The position numbers and the translations under genes are program-made. From positions 8,670,001 to 8,734,000 of the forward strand of contig NC_135360.1 in assembly GCF_051622035.1 (NCBI RefSeq): DNA of 64,000 bases, read 5' to 3'. Source of the stretch: Arctopsyche grandis (lineage: Eukaryota; Arthropoda; Insecta; Trichoptera; Hydropsychidae). Position 1 is the stretch's first letter. Every line of letters starts with the position of its first letter. This document shows, piece after piece, positions 1-12,100 of the stretch. The notes below the pieces were generated by a model. It was given only the letters and a program-made list of their open reading frames with translations, ran no database searches and was not told the DNA's origin.

Positions 1-1352
1 GGTAGATCTACCTTATCCAATTTATTATTATATGAAAATTTTATTTCTAGTGCCTTATCTGTTAAATTGCAAGTTGACTCAATTTACACTGATTTCAGTA
101 AAGCATTTGACAAAGTTGATATTGAGATTTTATTATATAAACTAAACAGTATCGGAATCAGCGGTGTATTACTAAACTGGTTTCGGAGCTATTTGTCCAA
201 TAGATCATTATTAGTTAAAATCGGCCATTCTAAATCTTACTCCTTTAATCCAACTAGTGGCGTTCCCCAAGGATCTCACATGGGACCAGTCCTATTCAAT
301 ATTTTTATAAATGATATTATAAATATATTTAATGATGTTAAAGTGCTCTTATTTGCAGACGATTTAAAAATATTTAAATGTATAAAAGACACTAACGATT
401 GTGCTACTTTACAAACTAATTTAAACTCATTAAACGATTGGTGTTCTTTTAATAAATTATATTTAAACATTAAGAAGTGTTCTGTTGTCAGGTTCAGTAG
501 GTCAAATAACAAAATTATTTATAATTATCATATAAATAATGAATCATTACCATCATCATCGCTAATTAAAGATCTAGGAGTTATTTTTGACGACAAATTA
601 ACTTTTAATTCTCATATAAATTTTATCACAAAAAATGCCATCAAAACACTTGGTTTCTTAATAAGAAATAGTACTCACTTCAAAAATGTAAATACGATTA
701 AAATTTTATACACCACTCTGGTTAGAAACCAATTAGAGTACAATTCTACCATTTGGTCTCCTTATTTAATGAAACAAATTAACATAATAGAGTCAGTGCA
801 AATAAAGTTCACTAGATTCATCAAATTTAAATTTTTTAAAAGTCATAATCACTATGTCAGTAACGTTATTATTTATAGGAAACTTAATTTGCTAAAATTA
901 TATGACAGAAGGAAAATTAACGATATTTCAGTTCTGTGTGGTCTTCTTAATGGCACTATTAAATGCTCTGACTTGGTGAGTTTAGTGTGCTTCCATGTGC
1001 CGGGTAGATCAATTAGATGTAACCATCTTTTTGATATGCCCAGGTTTACCACTAATTACTCATTGAACTCAGCTATGTTGAGACTGCACAGAGTTGGAAA
1101 CGAATTATCCATGGTCGATTTATTCATTGTTAGTAAATATAACATGAAATCTATTTTATTTAAATATTTTTTTAATATAATGTAATTTATTTTGTAGTAT
1201 ATGAATGTATGTGTATTTTTCTTTTATATTTCATTTTAATTTTTTTTCTTTTTCTTTCTCTATTTCCAACATGTAAAATGGTCAATTTTTTCTTGACCGT
1301 AAAATAAAATAAAATAAAATAAAATAAATAAAATAAAAAATAAAATAAAATA
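1..1352 (+). mobile_element. CR1-like non-LTR retrotransposon, 3' part
   Basis: One frame is open from the first base of the window to the stop at 1183-1185 and encodes the palm and thumb of a non-LTR reverse transcriptase. Visible motifs are FSKAFDKVD, SGVPQGSHMGPVLF and the catalytic box LLFADDLKIF, followed by a thumb with LGFLIRN and LVRNQLEYNSTIWSP. The LGF(I/L)IRN...LVR...LEY pattern resembles CR1-like elements, which is a family inference. The 3' UTR ends in a small hairpin (GGTCAA...TTGACC, 1280-1298) and a (TAAAA)n tail at about 1301-1352. The 5' part, including any endonuclease, lies off the left edge. It probably sits in an intron of the protease homolog whose last exons start at 2105. 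The frame has no internal stop, so the insertion looks fairly young. Confidence 0.85.
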
Positions 1353-1506
1353 TATATATATGAGGAAATCATTTCTTACTATATTTACTAGTTTTATTGC
1401 CATGGTAATTAAGTCAATAGAAACCCCCCACTTCTATCATTTTCAAGGGAATTTTTTTTTATTAAATATATTGCTTTGTGCAAAGCTATGTTCATATAAT
1501 TTATAT

Positions 1507-2045
1507 GTTACAGTTGAAGTGTATCTTCAAGTTGTAATATATTTTGACAAGTTGGTATATATTCCATCTAATCTGGTACAAACTGCCATTATAGTTGTAA
1601 TATATTTTGACTATTTAGAATATATTCATTCTAACCCACGTAAGTTGATTCATATGGATAATTACATTCCAACTGGTCAAAATAAATTACAACTGAAAAT
1701 ACAGTTCAATTATAAGTTGGTACCAGGTTAGTTTGAAAAGTTAGGTTTTCGTTGAAACGTCACTTGTACTAGTAAATTGAGTTGGAAAGTCACATTTTTG
1801 TTTTGAACACATTCTAAGAGTTATCGTAATACGATACTCATACCTAGCAAATATTAACGCATTATTGAATTCTGAAGCATTCGTAAAAACAGCAGAGCCT
1901 TCAAAACTCAACTCTTATATTACAACTGGCGTACATTGTTGAAAGTGTATTTGCGTTTTTAGATATATAATTTACTAGTTGATTTATATTTGAATATGAA
2001 TGACCCGTACGCCAGTTATAACTGAAAATACACTTCGACTGCAAC
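1507..2045. repeat. MITE with GTTACAGTTGAAG termini, copy 1
   Basis: The left end GTTACAGTTGAAGTGTAT is matched by the reverse complement of the right end, GTTGCAGTCGAAGTGTAT. A second copy lies at 31090-31720 with the same termini and the same internal blocks (for example GGAAAGTCACATTTTTGTTT), so the boundaries come from two copies. Further inverted pieces occur inside, such as the CAACTGGTCAAAATA block against TATTTTGAC...GTTGG. No transposase is encoded. The superfamily is not recognised. Confidence 0.7.
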
Positions 2046-2104
2046 GTATATAATTTCAGGTTTTTTGTTGAATGTGAATTTATTGTGTGATATTTGATTT
2101 CTAG

Positions 2105-2772
2105 GTGAAATATAATCAAGTGCTCTACAATGGAGATCTCGTGATGGTAGAGCTGAAGCAGCTGCTGGAGTTCAATAGCACCGTCAGTGCGATATGTCTG
2201 GCGGATGCTTCGTTTGAACCTCGGCAACTGTGCGCCATAGCCGGCTGGGGAGTGCATCAAACTAATTGTAAGTGCAACACGATTTGAAACATCGATTTAA
2301 TTTGCTTATATTCAATGTCAATTTTTTGTATGCGTTTCAGTTGCAACGGCCGAACAATTTTTGCATCACTTGCCGTTGCCGACGCTGAACCAAAGCGAAT
2401 GTAACTCCACGAAGCATTACAACGGTCTGATCGGAGAGCAGCACATATGCGCTGGATATACGGATGCTGAAAAATCCCCTTGCTATGTAAGTCTTCGTTG
2501 AAATCTGAATTATATATTGTGTGATTACGTTGAAGCTCTATCGTTGATTTTGTTGTGTGTTGCAGAATGACGAGGGGGCTCCGTTGATGTGTTTCAACGA
2601 CTCGACCAGCTCGTGGGAATTGCACGGTTTATTGAGTTACCATAGCAACTGTGGCAGAAGTCATCACCCTGGCATTTTTGCATCGTTGACGTACGCTCCC
2701 ATTCACAAGTGGCTGACGAACAACGTCGGCTTACATCACAGCGGGACCAATTCCAATTATTACAGAATATAA
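2105..2772 (+). CDS. serine protease homolog (inactive trypsin fold), last three exons
   Basis: Exons are 2105-2267, 2341-2486 and 2566-2772, with GT/AG borders and phases 1 and 0; earlier exons lie off the left edge. The joined protein covers the C-terminal two thirds of a chymotrypsin-fold domain: the Asp-102 region (NGDLVMVEL), the CAIAGWG segment, and HICAGYTDAEKSPC leading into the active-site loop. The loop reads C-YNDEGAPL where active enzymes have C-QGDSGGPL, so the catalytic serine is glutamate and one oxyanion-hole glycine is asparagine. The residue two before that cysteine, at the specificity position, is serine. The end (PGIFASLTYAPIHKWL) is the normal terminal helix. It should therefore be a non-proteolytic homolog, as known for clip-domain SPH cofactors of phenoloxidase cascades. 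Whether it carries an N-terminal CLIP domain cannot be seen here. Confidence 0.88.
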
Positions 2773-4530
2773 CATTATAATGCATAACTGAAGATATTTA
2801 ATTGATGAAAATAATGTAAATTGTATACTACGCAAAGAAAACTGTTTAAGTATATATATATAAATGTTATATATTGTGATATAATCACACGTATTATATT
2901 GAAAGTAAACGTAGATTACTCTGGTTGTGTTAAAACAATATAAAGATTATAATAACATCAATATTTGTGATTTTTAAATGTGTAAAAATCATTATGAAAA
3001 TGATAATGATTAAAGTGTTAACTAGATTTGTAACCGTAAAATGACCTCACTCGAATGTATAAAAAGCAAGTTTTTGACGATGATTGGGAACAAATTTGTA
3101 CAATCAAATTTCATAATTGTTTACACGCGTACGATCAATACGAATTGTAAAGTCTGTTGTGTAAAATGTTTTTAGGATGCAAATTTCGTATGTTTTATAT
3201 GTATAATATGTATTTTATTTCTTTTCTTTGAACGTATCTTCCACTATTTTTGATAAGATGTCTAGTGTATTGTAAATAGTCATGTACAGATGCTTACGTT
3301 ATTTTGATTGTTAAAGCAAAATTAAGGCCTTGCGCAAACGGATGAGCTGTATATCTAAGTTAAGTTATCAATGTCTTTGAAAATCGCCAATACAAAAAAG
3401 TATTTCAAAACAAATTTTTTTATACACAAATGTCAGTAAAATTGTCTTAAATATTTCATTTTTGACGATGTATTTCAAATTCATAATAATGAATAATAAT
3501 TCACAACAATTATAAACATATATACAATTATAAACGATTACAATATTTTTTATACATTTACTTCTTTACTAATAAACATGTATGAAATTATAGATGTAAA
3601 TGTATTTATATATAAGCAATATAAATTATTTTTTCTTATGCGTAAATAAATAATACTGTTGGTCTAATGTGAAGCTGCTGCAATAAAATTAGTTATGGCA
3701 TATACCAAAAATATCTTCTGGTACTCAATTTTGACGGTTTAACTTTCAGACGTTGTTAAAGTATTACTCTGCGATTTGAATAAACATTTTCTTTTAATTT
3801 AATTTAAATATAGTTACGTATATATGTATTACCAAGTATATACGATTAAATTGTTATATCTGTTGATTATGAAGGTTGTTCAATTGCAAATAATAATAGT
3901 AAAATACATTATTTATGTTAAACGTGTGCATCGAATACAAACTGTAATCCGCATAATATTTACTAGTCACAAAAATATATTTGTGCCAATAGTTAAGTTT
4001 ATATAAAATAAATTAAGTTATATTTTACTATATATTATATATTATCTTTTCCTCTTTAGTGTATAATCTACGATTATGAATATTTGTGATAGGATTTTCG
4101 TGCATGTTGGATACATTTTCAATACAGCCAATATTTTATATTAGTTTTGTTTTAATGTACATTAAATTTTATTTAAAATTACTCAATGCGTTTCTTTTTT
4201 TTAATCGAATAAATAACTTATTTTAATTACATATATATTTTATATAATTTATATAAACACATATTTCAGAGAGTAAATTGAACATATATTTACATCCAAA
4301 ATCAGTTCAGTCATTTCTATCATTAACTAATCAATCCACATCCAATAATACACACTATGAATATGATAACAATTGAGATCTAACATATTTAAAAATAATA
4401 TCACAAAGGGAGCTTCAGTAATAACACTAACAAAAAAAAAAACACTTTTTTTACTAACCTTTACTAAGTTTGACCAATTGAATTCGAATATCACAATGTT
4501 TTTTGTCGGTTTCTTCTCGTTTATCAGTCA
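2773..4530. other. AT-rich intergenic sequence, no gene seen
   Basis: Downstream flank of the protease homolog. I see only short AT-rich frames and no protein family, tRNA or clear repeat ends. AATAAA-like hexamers occur near 3640 and 3778, far from the stop codon, so the true polyadenylation site is not resolved. Confidence 0.5.
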
Positions 4531-4534
4531 TTAA

Positions 4535-5190
4535 CTCAGAATCTAGTATTGCTGTACCAAAGGTGAGTATTGGAATCAATAGTAAGGTGTTTATTTCTAT
4601 TGATTGTGATTTTTATTGTTTTAAAATACGAATAATTAATTATATAGTGAATTTTAAGTAAAAATTTTTTTTCGAGCTATCATGCATTTATTGGACCAGT
4701 TTTATATTTCACTACGTTTACAAGGGTTGGTTTTCAATCTTAATATTTTATTTTAATTTTATCTGCATGTACTAATTCGAGCGGTAAATGATTTTAAATT
4801 ACAATATGAAATGTTCTAGGTTAGTGAGCATGAGCGACTGAGATGGAGTGATGCGCTCTCCATTCTTCATCTCATTCTTGCATCATCTATACGGTCGTAA
4901 ACACCCGCATTATTTAACTCAATTTAATTCGCTTACCGCTCGAATTAGTACGTTTAAATAGTAAAATAATTTAGTTTACATTATAAACGTGGTCAAGTTA
5001 AAAATAAGCGACATAAGTTCATAATATTACGGAAAAAATATGTAAGAAAAAAATAAATTTGACTTTTAAAATTCGCTAGATTATTAATTATAAATATTTA
5101 AAACCAACAAATATTACGATCAATAAGAAAAACGTCCAACTTTTGATTTCAATATTTACTTTTGGCACAGCAATCCTAGTTTTTGGGTGA
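4535..5190. repeat. foldback element with long imperfect inverted arms
   Basis: The stretch from about 4539 (CTAGTATTGCTGTACCAAAG and on past TATTGATTGTGATTTTTATTG) reappears inverted before 5187 (reverse complement CTAGGATTGCTGTGCCAAAA, then TATTGATCGTAATATTTGTTG). Each arm is roughly 150 bp and the match is imperfect. Inside the loop, 4769-4952 has its own termini, ACTAATTCGAGCGGTAA against TTACCGCTCGAATTAGT, so a second small TIR element may be nested. No coding potential is seen. Confidence 0.6.
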
Positions 5191-5529
5191 ATGACTACAA
5201 AAGCCAAAAAATCTATAAAAATTGCGCATTTTTTAAACGCTCATACATCTAATATATAATTTCGAAATAGACTTTGTATGTAAGTATCTTTGGTTGGGAA
5301 CTTCGTAAACAAAATTTTATCGATTTAAAATTCAGCACACTTCCAATTCACTCTATTAAACGAAAACAAAAAATAGTGTGGCCAGAACACTATCCCAATA
5401 AACATGTTTCAATAGAAAATACTCAATATAAAATAGTATTAACAGTGGGAAAAAATCCCAAGTGAAAATACGTACTTTTGACTTTTGATTTGAACTGAAC
5501 GACTACTTAGAGAGATTTGAAAGCTGAAA

Positions 5530-5876
5530 AGTACTACAAATGAAAGATAAAATACCCGACTATAGATTCCAATATTCATTATGAACAGAAAATTGACAGA
5601 TTTTGAGACATGCCGAACAACACGAAGATATAGAAAAATCGCGCGATTTAAAAAACACATATCTCCGAACCTCGAGCCAATCAACATTTTTTATTACCAG
5701 ATTCGTGTTTACTGGGCATAGATCTATAAGAAAAGTTACACATCTTGTCTCTGAACCATTATTCGTGTCGAACAGTGATATTATATTTTAACAAATTAAT
5801 TTAATAAAAAAACAAATGAACTATATTTTAGCTGTTTATATTACAAATACTGAGCGAAGCCGGGTAAAACAACTAG
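5530..5876 (+). mobile_element. Helitron-like non-autonomous element, 3' end (family H1)
   Basis: The element ends ...GCGAAGCCGGGTAAAACAACTAG followed by T, which matches the CTAG|T 3' terminus of Helitrons. The same terminal sequence occurs inverted at 36982 and, degraded, at 20448. The internal block at about 5535-5780 (CGACTATAGATTCCAATATTC and beyond) recurs at 28110-28360. I do not see a convincing terminal hairpin in this family, so the Helitron assignment rests on the terminus and T flank only. Its 5' end is not resolved. Confidence 0.45.
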
Positions 5877-5991
5877 TATTTCATAAACAAGAGGAAAACA
5901 ATAAAAACATTGTCATATTCGAATTGAATGGATCAAATTTAGTAAAAATATAAGTCTCCGCTCGGTTTTTTTTTTGTTGCTCAGTGTAATT

Positions 5992-5997
5992 TTTATT
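5992..5997 (-). other. polyadenylation signal of the zinc-finger gene
   Basis: AATAAA on the minus strand, about 110 bases beyond the stop codon of the 15-exon zinc-finger gene. Confidence 0.4.
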
Positions 5998-6105
5998 ACG
6001 TTAATTAGGTTATGTAAATACATTACCTCAATAAATAAACAATAAAAGGGACAGGTGAATGATTCACATTTTTACATTTTCAGACATCGAAATATTCGAA
6101 TGATG

Positions 6106-9100
6106 TCATTCCATGCTTTGAAAATACCCAGACCAAATCTCTTCTGAGGTGGAAGCTGAAATGACAATGAAATCATTTTTATACAAACAAAAATAATTTC
6201 AAATTATTAAAAAACAGTTGCATACTTTTCTTTGGTTGGAATCTCAACCTTTCATTGATGATCATGCCGTCATTGGGCATTGGTCGTGTTCGTGCATTAA
6301 AATCAGCACTCCTAGATGCTCCTATCGTCTTGGAAAAATTAAAACGGATATCACTTTCACTGTAATTCGGCAGCTTCAAACTCGATTCGTCACCGATGAT
6401 ATCCAAAACGTGAGAGTTTTCACCCATAGAGTTCATTTTGAAAGCATTACCATCAACGATTCTCATACTCTGAACGACAATCTTACCGTCTGTAGTTTTC
6501 GGCACGGCAAGTTTGTTATTCTCGTCTAACCTTTGATTCAAATCTTTATCCACCAGCGCAATTGTGCCGTCTGAATTGAAAATTGCGATTTTTAAATTGT
6601 GAGAATTATTTACGCCACTTCCTGGCACGTCTCTGGCCATAATCGACTCAATATTATTATCTATCTGACTCTGACGTTGACTGACGTAGCCAGTCAACTC
6701 CTCGTACGAATCTAAAGCGCCAACATCATCACCTTCGTCGAGGATTAACATGTTTGAATCTGATTGTGAATACTCATCAGTATCATCTGGTACTCTTGCG
6801 CTAGTAGGATTATCTAATATTGAGGTTTCTAATGTACATAGAGGCATATTGCACGGTTCATTTTCGACATCCTTATCATTGGTTATATGCCTGCTGACGT
6901 GTTCTGCTAGAGCTGAAGGTGTGGTGAAGGTGTTTGAGCAAACTTTACATGCATGGCATTTTTCACCAAGGTGATTACGTATATGAGAGGCTAAATCTGT
7001 CGCTATTGCAAAAGTTTTATGGCATATATAGCACATGTATGGTTTTTCACCTAAAAATTTCAATTAAAAATTATATATTAGTATATAATACTTAATACAT
7101 AGCCTGAATGCGCATATAACCTGAATGTTTTCTAAGATGAAAGTCAATATCTTCGCTGCGGCTGAATGTTTGAGGACAATATGAGCATTTGAAGGATCGC
7201 TGTGTCGAATGTGCTTTATCAGAATGAGTTGTCAATTCTTCCAAGCCAGTAAATTTCATTCCACATTCAGCACAACTGTGCCATCTGTAAGTGAAAATGA
7301 TCATAAACAGATCGCGTTACATGAAGTTGATTATATGTATGTATGTATGTAGCAAATAAGGTTATACTTTTGGTTTAGATTGTGCGTTTTTAGATGCGCT
7401 TCGAAAATACTCTCCAACATGAAGGCTTTATTGCACAAATCGCACACGTACTTGGAATTGTGAATTTTCATATGCGTTTTGAAACGTGCCATCGATTTAA
7501 ACATTATGTGACATATCCTAAAAAACGACAAAAGTAAATGGCAAATATGTGTAGCACTTTGTGAGACAAGTAATGTTTTTACCTCACGATGATTAACACT
7601 GAAATCTACATCTAAATATATATGTATCTAATAGTATATAATAATAGCGTAATGCGTGCATGTGCTGTTGACCATGCTCTGCCCATAGAGATGTAATAAG
7701 AATAGAGGGGCCCTTACGAATAAATAATTGTTGTCAATTTTACGCGGTACGTCTCTATAAATACGCTACATCGCACGGAATACAATCGAATCAATTTACT
7801 TATAAAAATGTATCCCATGTTGTTTATTTTGTGTTTTTGAATATATTTTTTTTACCGATGTTTGCCCATCTTGCGAGTAATATAAACAAACAGAGAAGTT
7901 TTTATCGGACATACGTCGAGCACCAAGCGTCAAATACGACTGATGCTAAAATTATTTAGATCTGTCTCTGGACAGAATGTCACTTGACAACAAAAGAACA
8001 CCTAAAGCCACTTCTATTAAGATTACATTTCTCTGGCTCTGTCTCTCTTTCTCCCATTGGAATCGTATGTCATGGAAAGAGATGCGGCATAGTGTGGGCA
8101 TAAGAGTGGGCTTTGCGCATGCGCGATGCTGCTGTCACTTTGGGCACTTTCAAACGGGTTTGGTGCATCCGCTCTAAAATCGCCAGACAAACGAACGACA
8201 GATTAACAGAACGGCAGCTTTAAACGTAATTCTCGTTTTCTCGAATGATAGATTGCACATCAGATGACGAGTAACCTTTCGATGTGCACAGATGCAATTA
8301 TTAAAATTCAGTTGGATCTTTCTGGCGAGTTTAATAAGGCAAGATTCGGAACTTATCGAATCTTGCCTTATTAAAATCGCCTGAAAGATCCAACTCAATT
8401 TTAATAATTGCATCTGCGTACATTGAAAGGTTACCCGTCATCTGGTGTGCAATCTATCATTCGAGAAAACGAGAATTGCATTTAAAGCAGCCGTCCGTTA
8501 ATCTGTCGTTCAATTTGTCTGGCGATTTTAGAGCGGATGCACCGCATCCCTTTCAAACACTCAGACACAAAATATATATGTATAGAAAGCAGTGGCGTGC
8601 GGTAAAATTCTTTCTCTTTTTGTCGTACAGCCTTACTTAATATGCGCGAACAGGATACAAGGGGAACAGCCTGTTCAAAAAGATAGAGAACTTCACCGCA
8701 TACCACTGATAGAAAGCATTGTCTTGAATCATATTCAAGATAACACCAATGATCATGACACACAGCATTAAGCAAGCGAGGAAGAAGAAGTCTTAAATAC
8801 AATTTCCACTTTCACGGTCGGGCTCAACTCTGGCACCATATTATTGATATCAATGCAAAGCTTAAAAAGACTGTGTGTTCGATAGACGAGTTACGAAGAA
8901 CACTCATAAACTTTAATTTTTTTGACGGATTCGTAATAGTCAGAATATCTCAAGAAAATATTTATGTGAAAACAGCACACGATTGAGTATATATATGTAT
9001 ATACAGTGCCGGTTTTAGGGGGGGGGGTTGAGTTGGGCGGTGCCCTAGGGCGCCAAACAAGTTAGGGCGCCGCTCGATGCGCCATAAACGTTTTCAAATT

Positions 9101-12100
9101 AAAATTAGAGCGCCAAAGATCCTACATTTGTACTCGGCAAATTCTATTCAAGCAATCTACTGGAAAAAGCCGAGTTCAAAATCTGATATTATTAGCAATG
9201 AACTTATCAATTTCTTCCTTTCTTTCAAATAAAGTTCAAGGTAAAATCAATCCACTCATTGTATTAAATTTTATAAAACGGCACAATTTACAAGAATTAT
9301 ATCTTTTTGCTGACACTGCCTGAAACTGTAGCAAGGTCCCAAGGTTGGGAAAAAGGAGGATGGTAATCCAGTTTTTTTATAATTTTTTTCTAAGGGTGTT
9401 TAGAAAAAATTGCCCGAAGGCGCCATTGGGTGTAAGGCCGGCACTGTATATATATAGGCATGAATAGATTAGGATTGCAAAGCCTTTTATCTAGCAGTGT
9501 ACAATGAAAGGTTGAATTCCATATTATACAGATTTTAATTTTATCTACAAAGGTTTCAGTTTTGAATAGTTTCATTATGCAAAAGTGTAAATGCACATAC
9601 TCGCACACCGGTCTGACTCTACAGAGCTCATCAATGTCAACCTCCCCTTGTTCGTTTATAGTCGGTGGTATAACATTGGCAGTGATTTCATCGTGCGTCA
9701 CCAGATGCTTTTTCAACGTGGTAATATCATTGTAACGTTTTCCACAGATGCTACACATGAATGGTTTCTGACCTGCAATCATATAACAATTAGTATCACC
9801 GACCGAAGAATATGATTATACACATTGAAAAATTCATAACCGGTGTGTATGTTCAAATGTCGTTGTAGTCGTTGAGGATGTGCGAAACTTTTTTCACAGA
9901 TATTACATGGATACGGCAAAATTTCTTCGTGTTGCCTCTGATGAAGCGTTAGGTTATACGATTGGGCAAAACCTAGCGTTGAAATAAATTTTATAGACAC
10001 ATGTACACATGTATATATGTAATTATATTAACCCTTTGAATGCTGACCAACGCCGATCGGCGTTTTGCCAACAAGTCCATGAGCCTGAAATACGCCGACA
10101 GGCGTTGCATTTTGAGTATGTAGGAAATAAATAAGAATACTACCCGCTAAGCCTTTCCAGGTAGCATTGAAAAATGGTCGTGTAATCCGAGTCAATGTTT
10201 ATAAAGACTGGTTCACACCGTAATTTCTGAAACCATAGTTGAATTTCTCGATGGAAATCCCTAACTGCTGAGTATTTTAAATTGTGGCTTGGCATTTAGA
10301 TTGTGAGCATTACATTTTAACAACAATGAAGAAGATGGAACTAGTTTTATAAAAATACATTCATTAATAGACTTCTTTAGTTTATTTTATATTGTTGCAA
10401 GATATATTAGAGAGTCTAAACACACCTTTACAAAACTCGAAATACTCGGTGGTAGTTACTAGGGTTTGTTTGGATTAGCTACAATTTTTATACCTGCTTT
10501 CTATTGGATTTCTAAATAATTCTAGTTGGAAATGTTGGCGAAATTTTCAGCGTGGCGGGCTTTCAACAGAAAAGACGTCAACACTCAAAGGGTTAAGAAA
10601 GTATCAAATTTTAGTTGGGTGTAAACCTTTTCCGCATTTACTGCAAAGGAAAGGTTTCGATCCTGTATGTGTTCTCTCATGGTTTTTCAAATGGTGACGA
10701 TAGTTGAATTTCTTCGGACAGTGCCGACACTGTAAAGTCCTATCTTCGATGTTCTTATGACACAACATATGTTGACGCAGACGTATCTTATGCGGGAATA
10801 CTTTGTGGCAATGTACACATTCATGTTTCTCCCCTTGAACATATACATACATATTTTATAGTAAATACTTGATTTTAAACGTACGTACATACATAGTTGC
10901 TTCATCATGATTTGAATTTTACAGTTGGCTCAGTAATGAAAGGAAGAATATTTCTCCAGTGGGTTCTAGATCCTCGCTGGAGAGGATAGAAAAGGATTAT
11001 AGAAATAAATGAAGAAGATTCATAAACGGTGATGTTAAATTTGTATGAAACTGTCTAAATAAACACTGTTGTAAATATTAGTACCAGTGTGTGAAAGTTT
11101 GGCGTGTCGTATAAGTTGATATTCATCGAGAAATGATAATTTGCACTCTGCACAAGGATGCTTTCCATTTCTGTTATGAATATTCATGTGAGTATTGAGC
11201 GATTGCCTGAAATTAGAATTGATATCAATCATAATATACATAGTTTCGATTCAAATTTATTAATAAAATATACAATACTTGAAGCTGAAAGTTTTGCCGC
11301 AGACAGCACAAATGAATTCGGATACATGAACCGACATATGTCTGTTCAGATCACGTTTTTCAACAAACCGCTTAACACACTGCGTGCACTTAAATATGCG
11401 TTCGCGTGTGTGCTTCACTCGGATGTGAATCTAAGCAGTAAAAGATTTAATCAAATCAATATTCAAGTTCTATTATATATAATATAATGTAAAAAGTAAA
11501 ATCCACGGCTGGATTGATGCACATTTACTGACCCCTAAAGAAATTTTGTTGGTGAATGAACGTCCACAATTATCACAGACGAATGGCTTACGAATTTTAT
11601 GTTTATTTTTCATATGTTTCAAAAACTTGGAGTGTGATAGAAACACGTCCGAGCATACATGACAAGTATCTTCGCTAACAATATCAAGTTTGGGTGATTC
11701 CTGAAATTATTATTGCGATTTATAAAAGAAAAATTATATATGTAAATACATAGTTTTTGATTTATACTCTATCTATTTTTTTGCTGTTTGTCTTGATTTT
11801 TTTTTGCTTTTTTTCTTGAACTTCACTTTTTGTAATTATCTTAATTTTTTCCATACAACTTTTCTTCGAAAGACGTCCTAAGGAAATATAAGAAAATTCT
11901 TAAGTTATAAATGCCATGAAGTGTAATTATGTATATGTTACAGGGCAAGTGATCACTCCGGTTCGTTCATGAACCGGATAAATTTGTTTGTTCATACAAG
12001 AAGTATTGGTTTTAGTTCAAGTGCTTTCAAGTCAAAATCTTTTTGTGTGTCAAAATGAATTTAAGAATTTAAAAAGGAAATTCTTTGGAAATCACATTAC

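Noticed and set aside
1301-1352. CRISPR-like or satellite array from the TAAAA repeats
   Set aside because: It is the 3' tail of a retrotransposon; there are no spacers, and this is an animal genome.
2257-2785. Minus-strand frames over the protease homolog exons
   Set aside because: The plus strand gives a spliced trypsin fold with correct phases.
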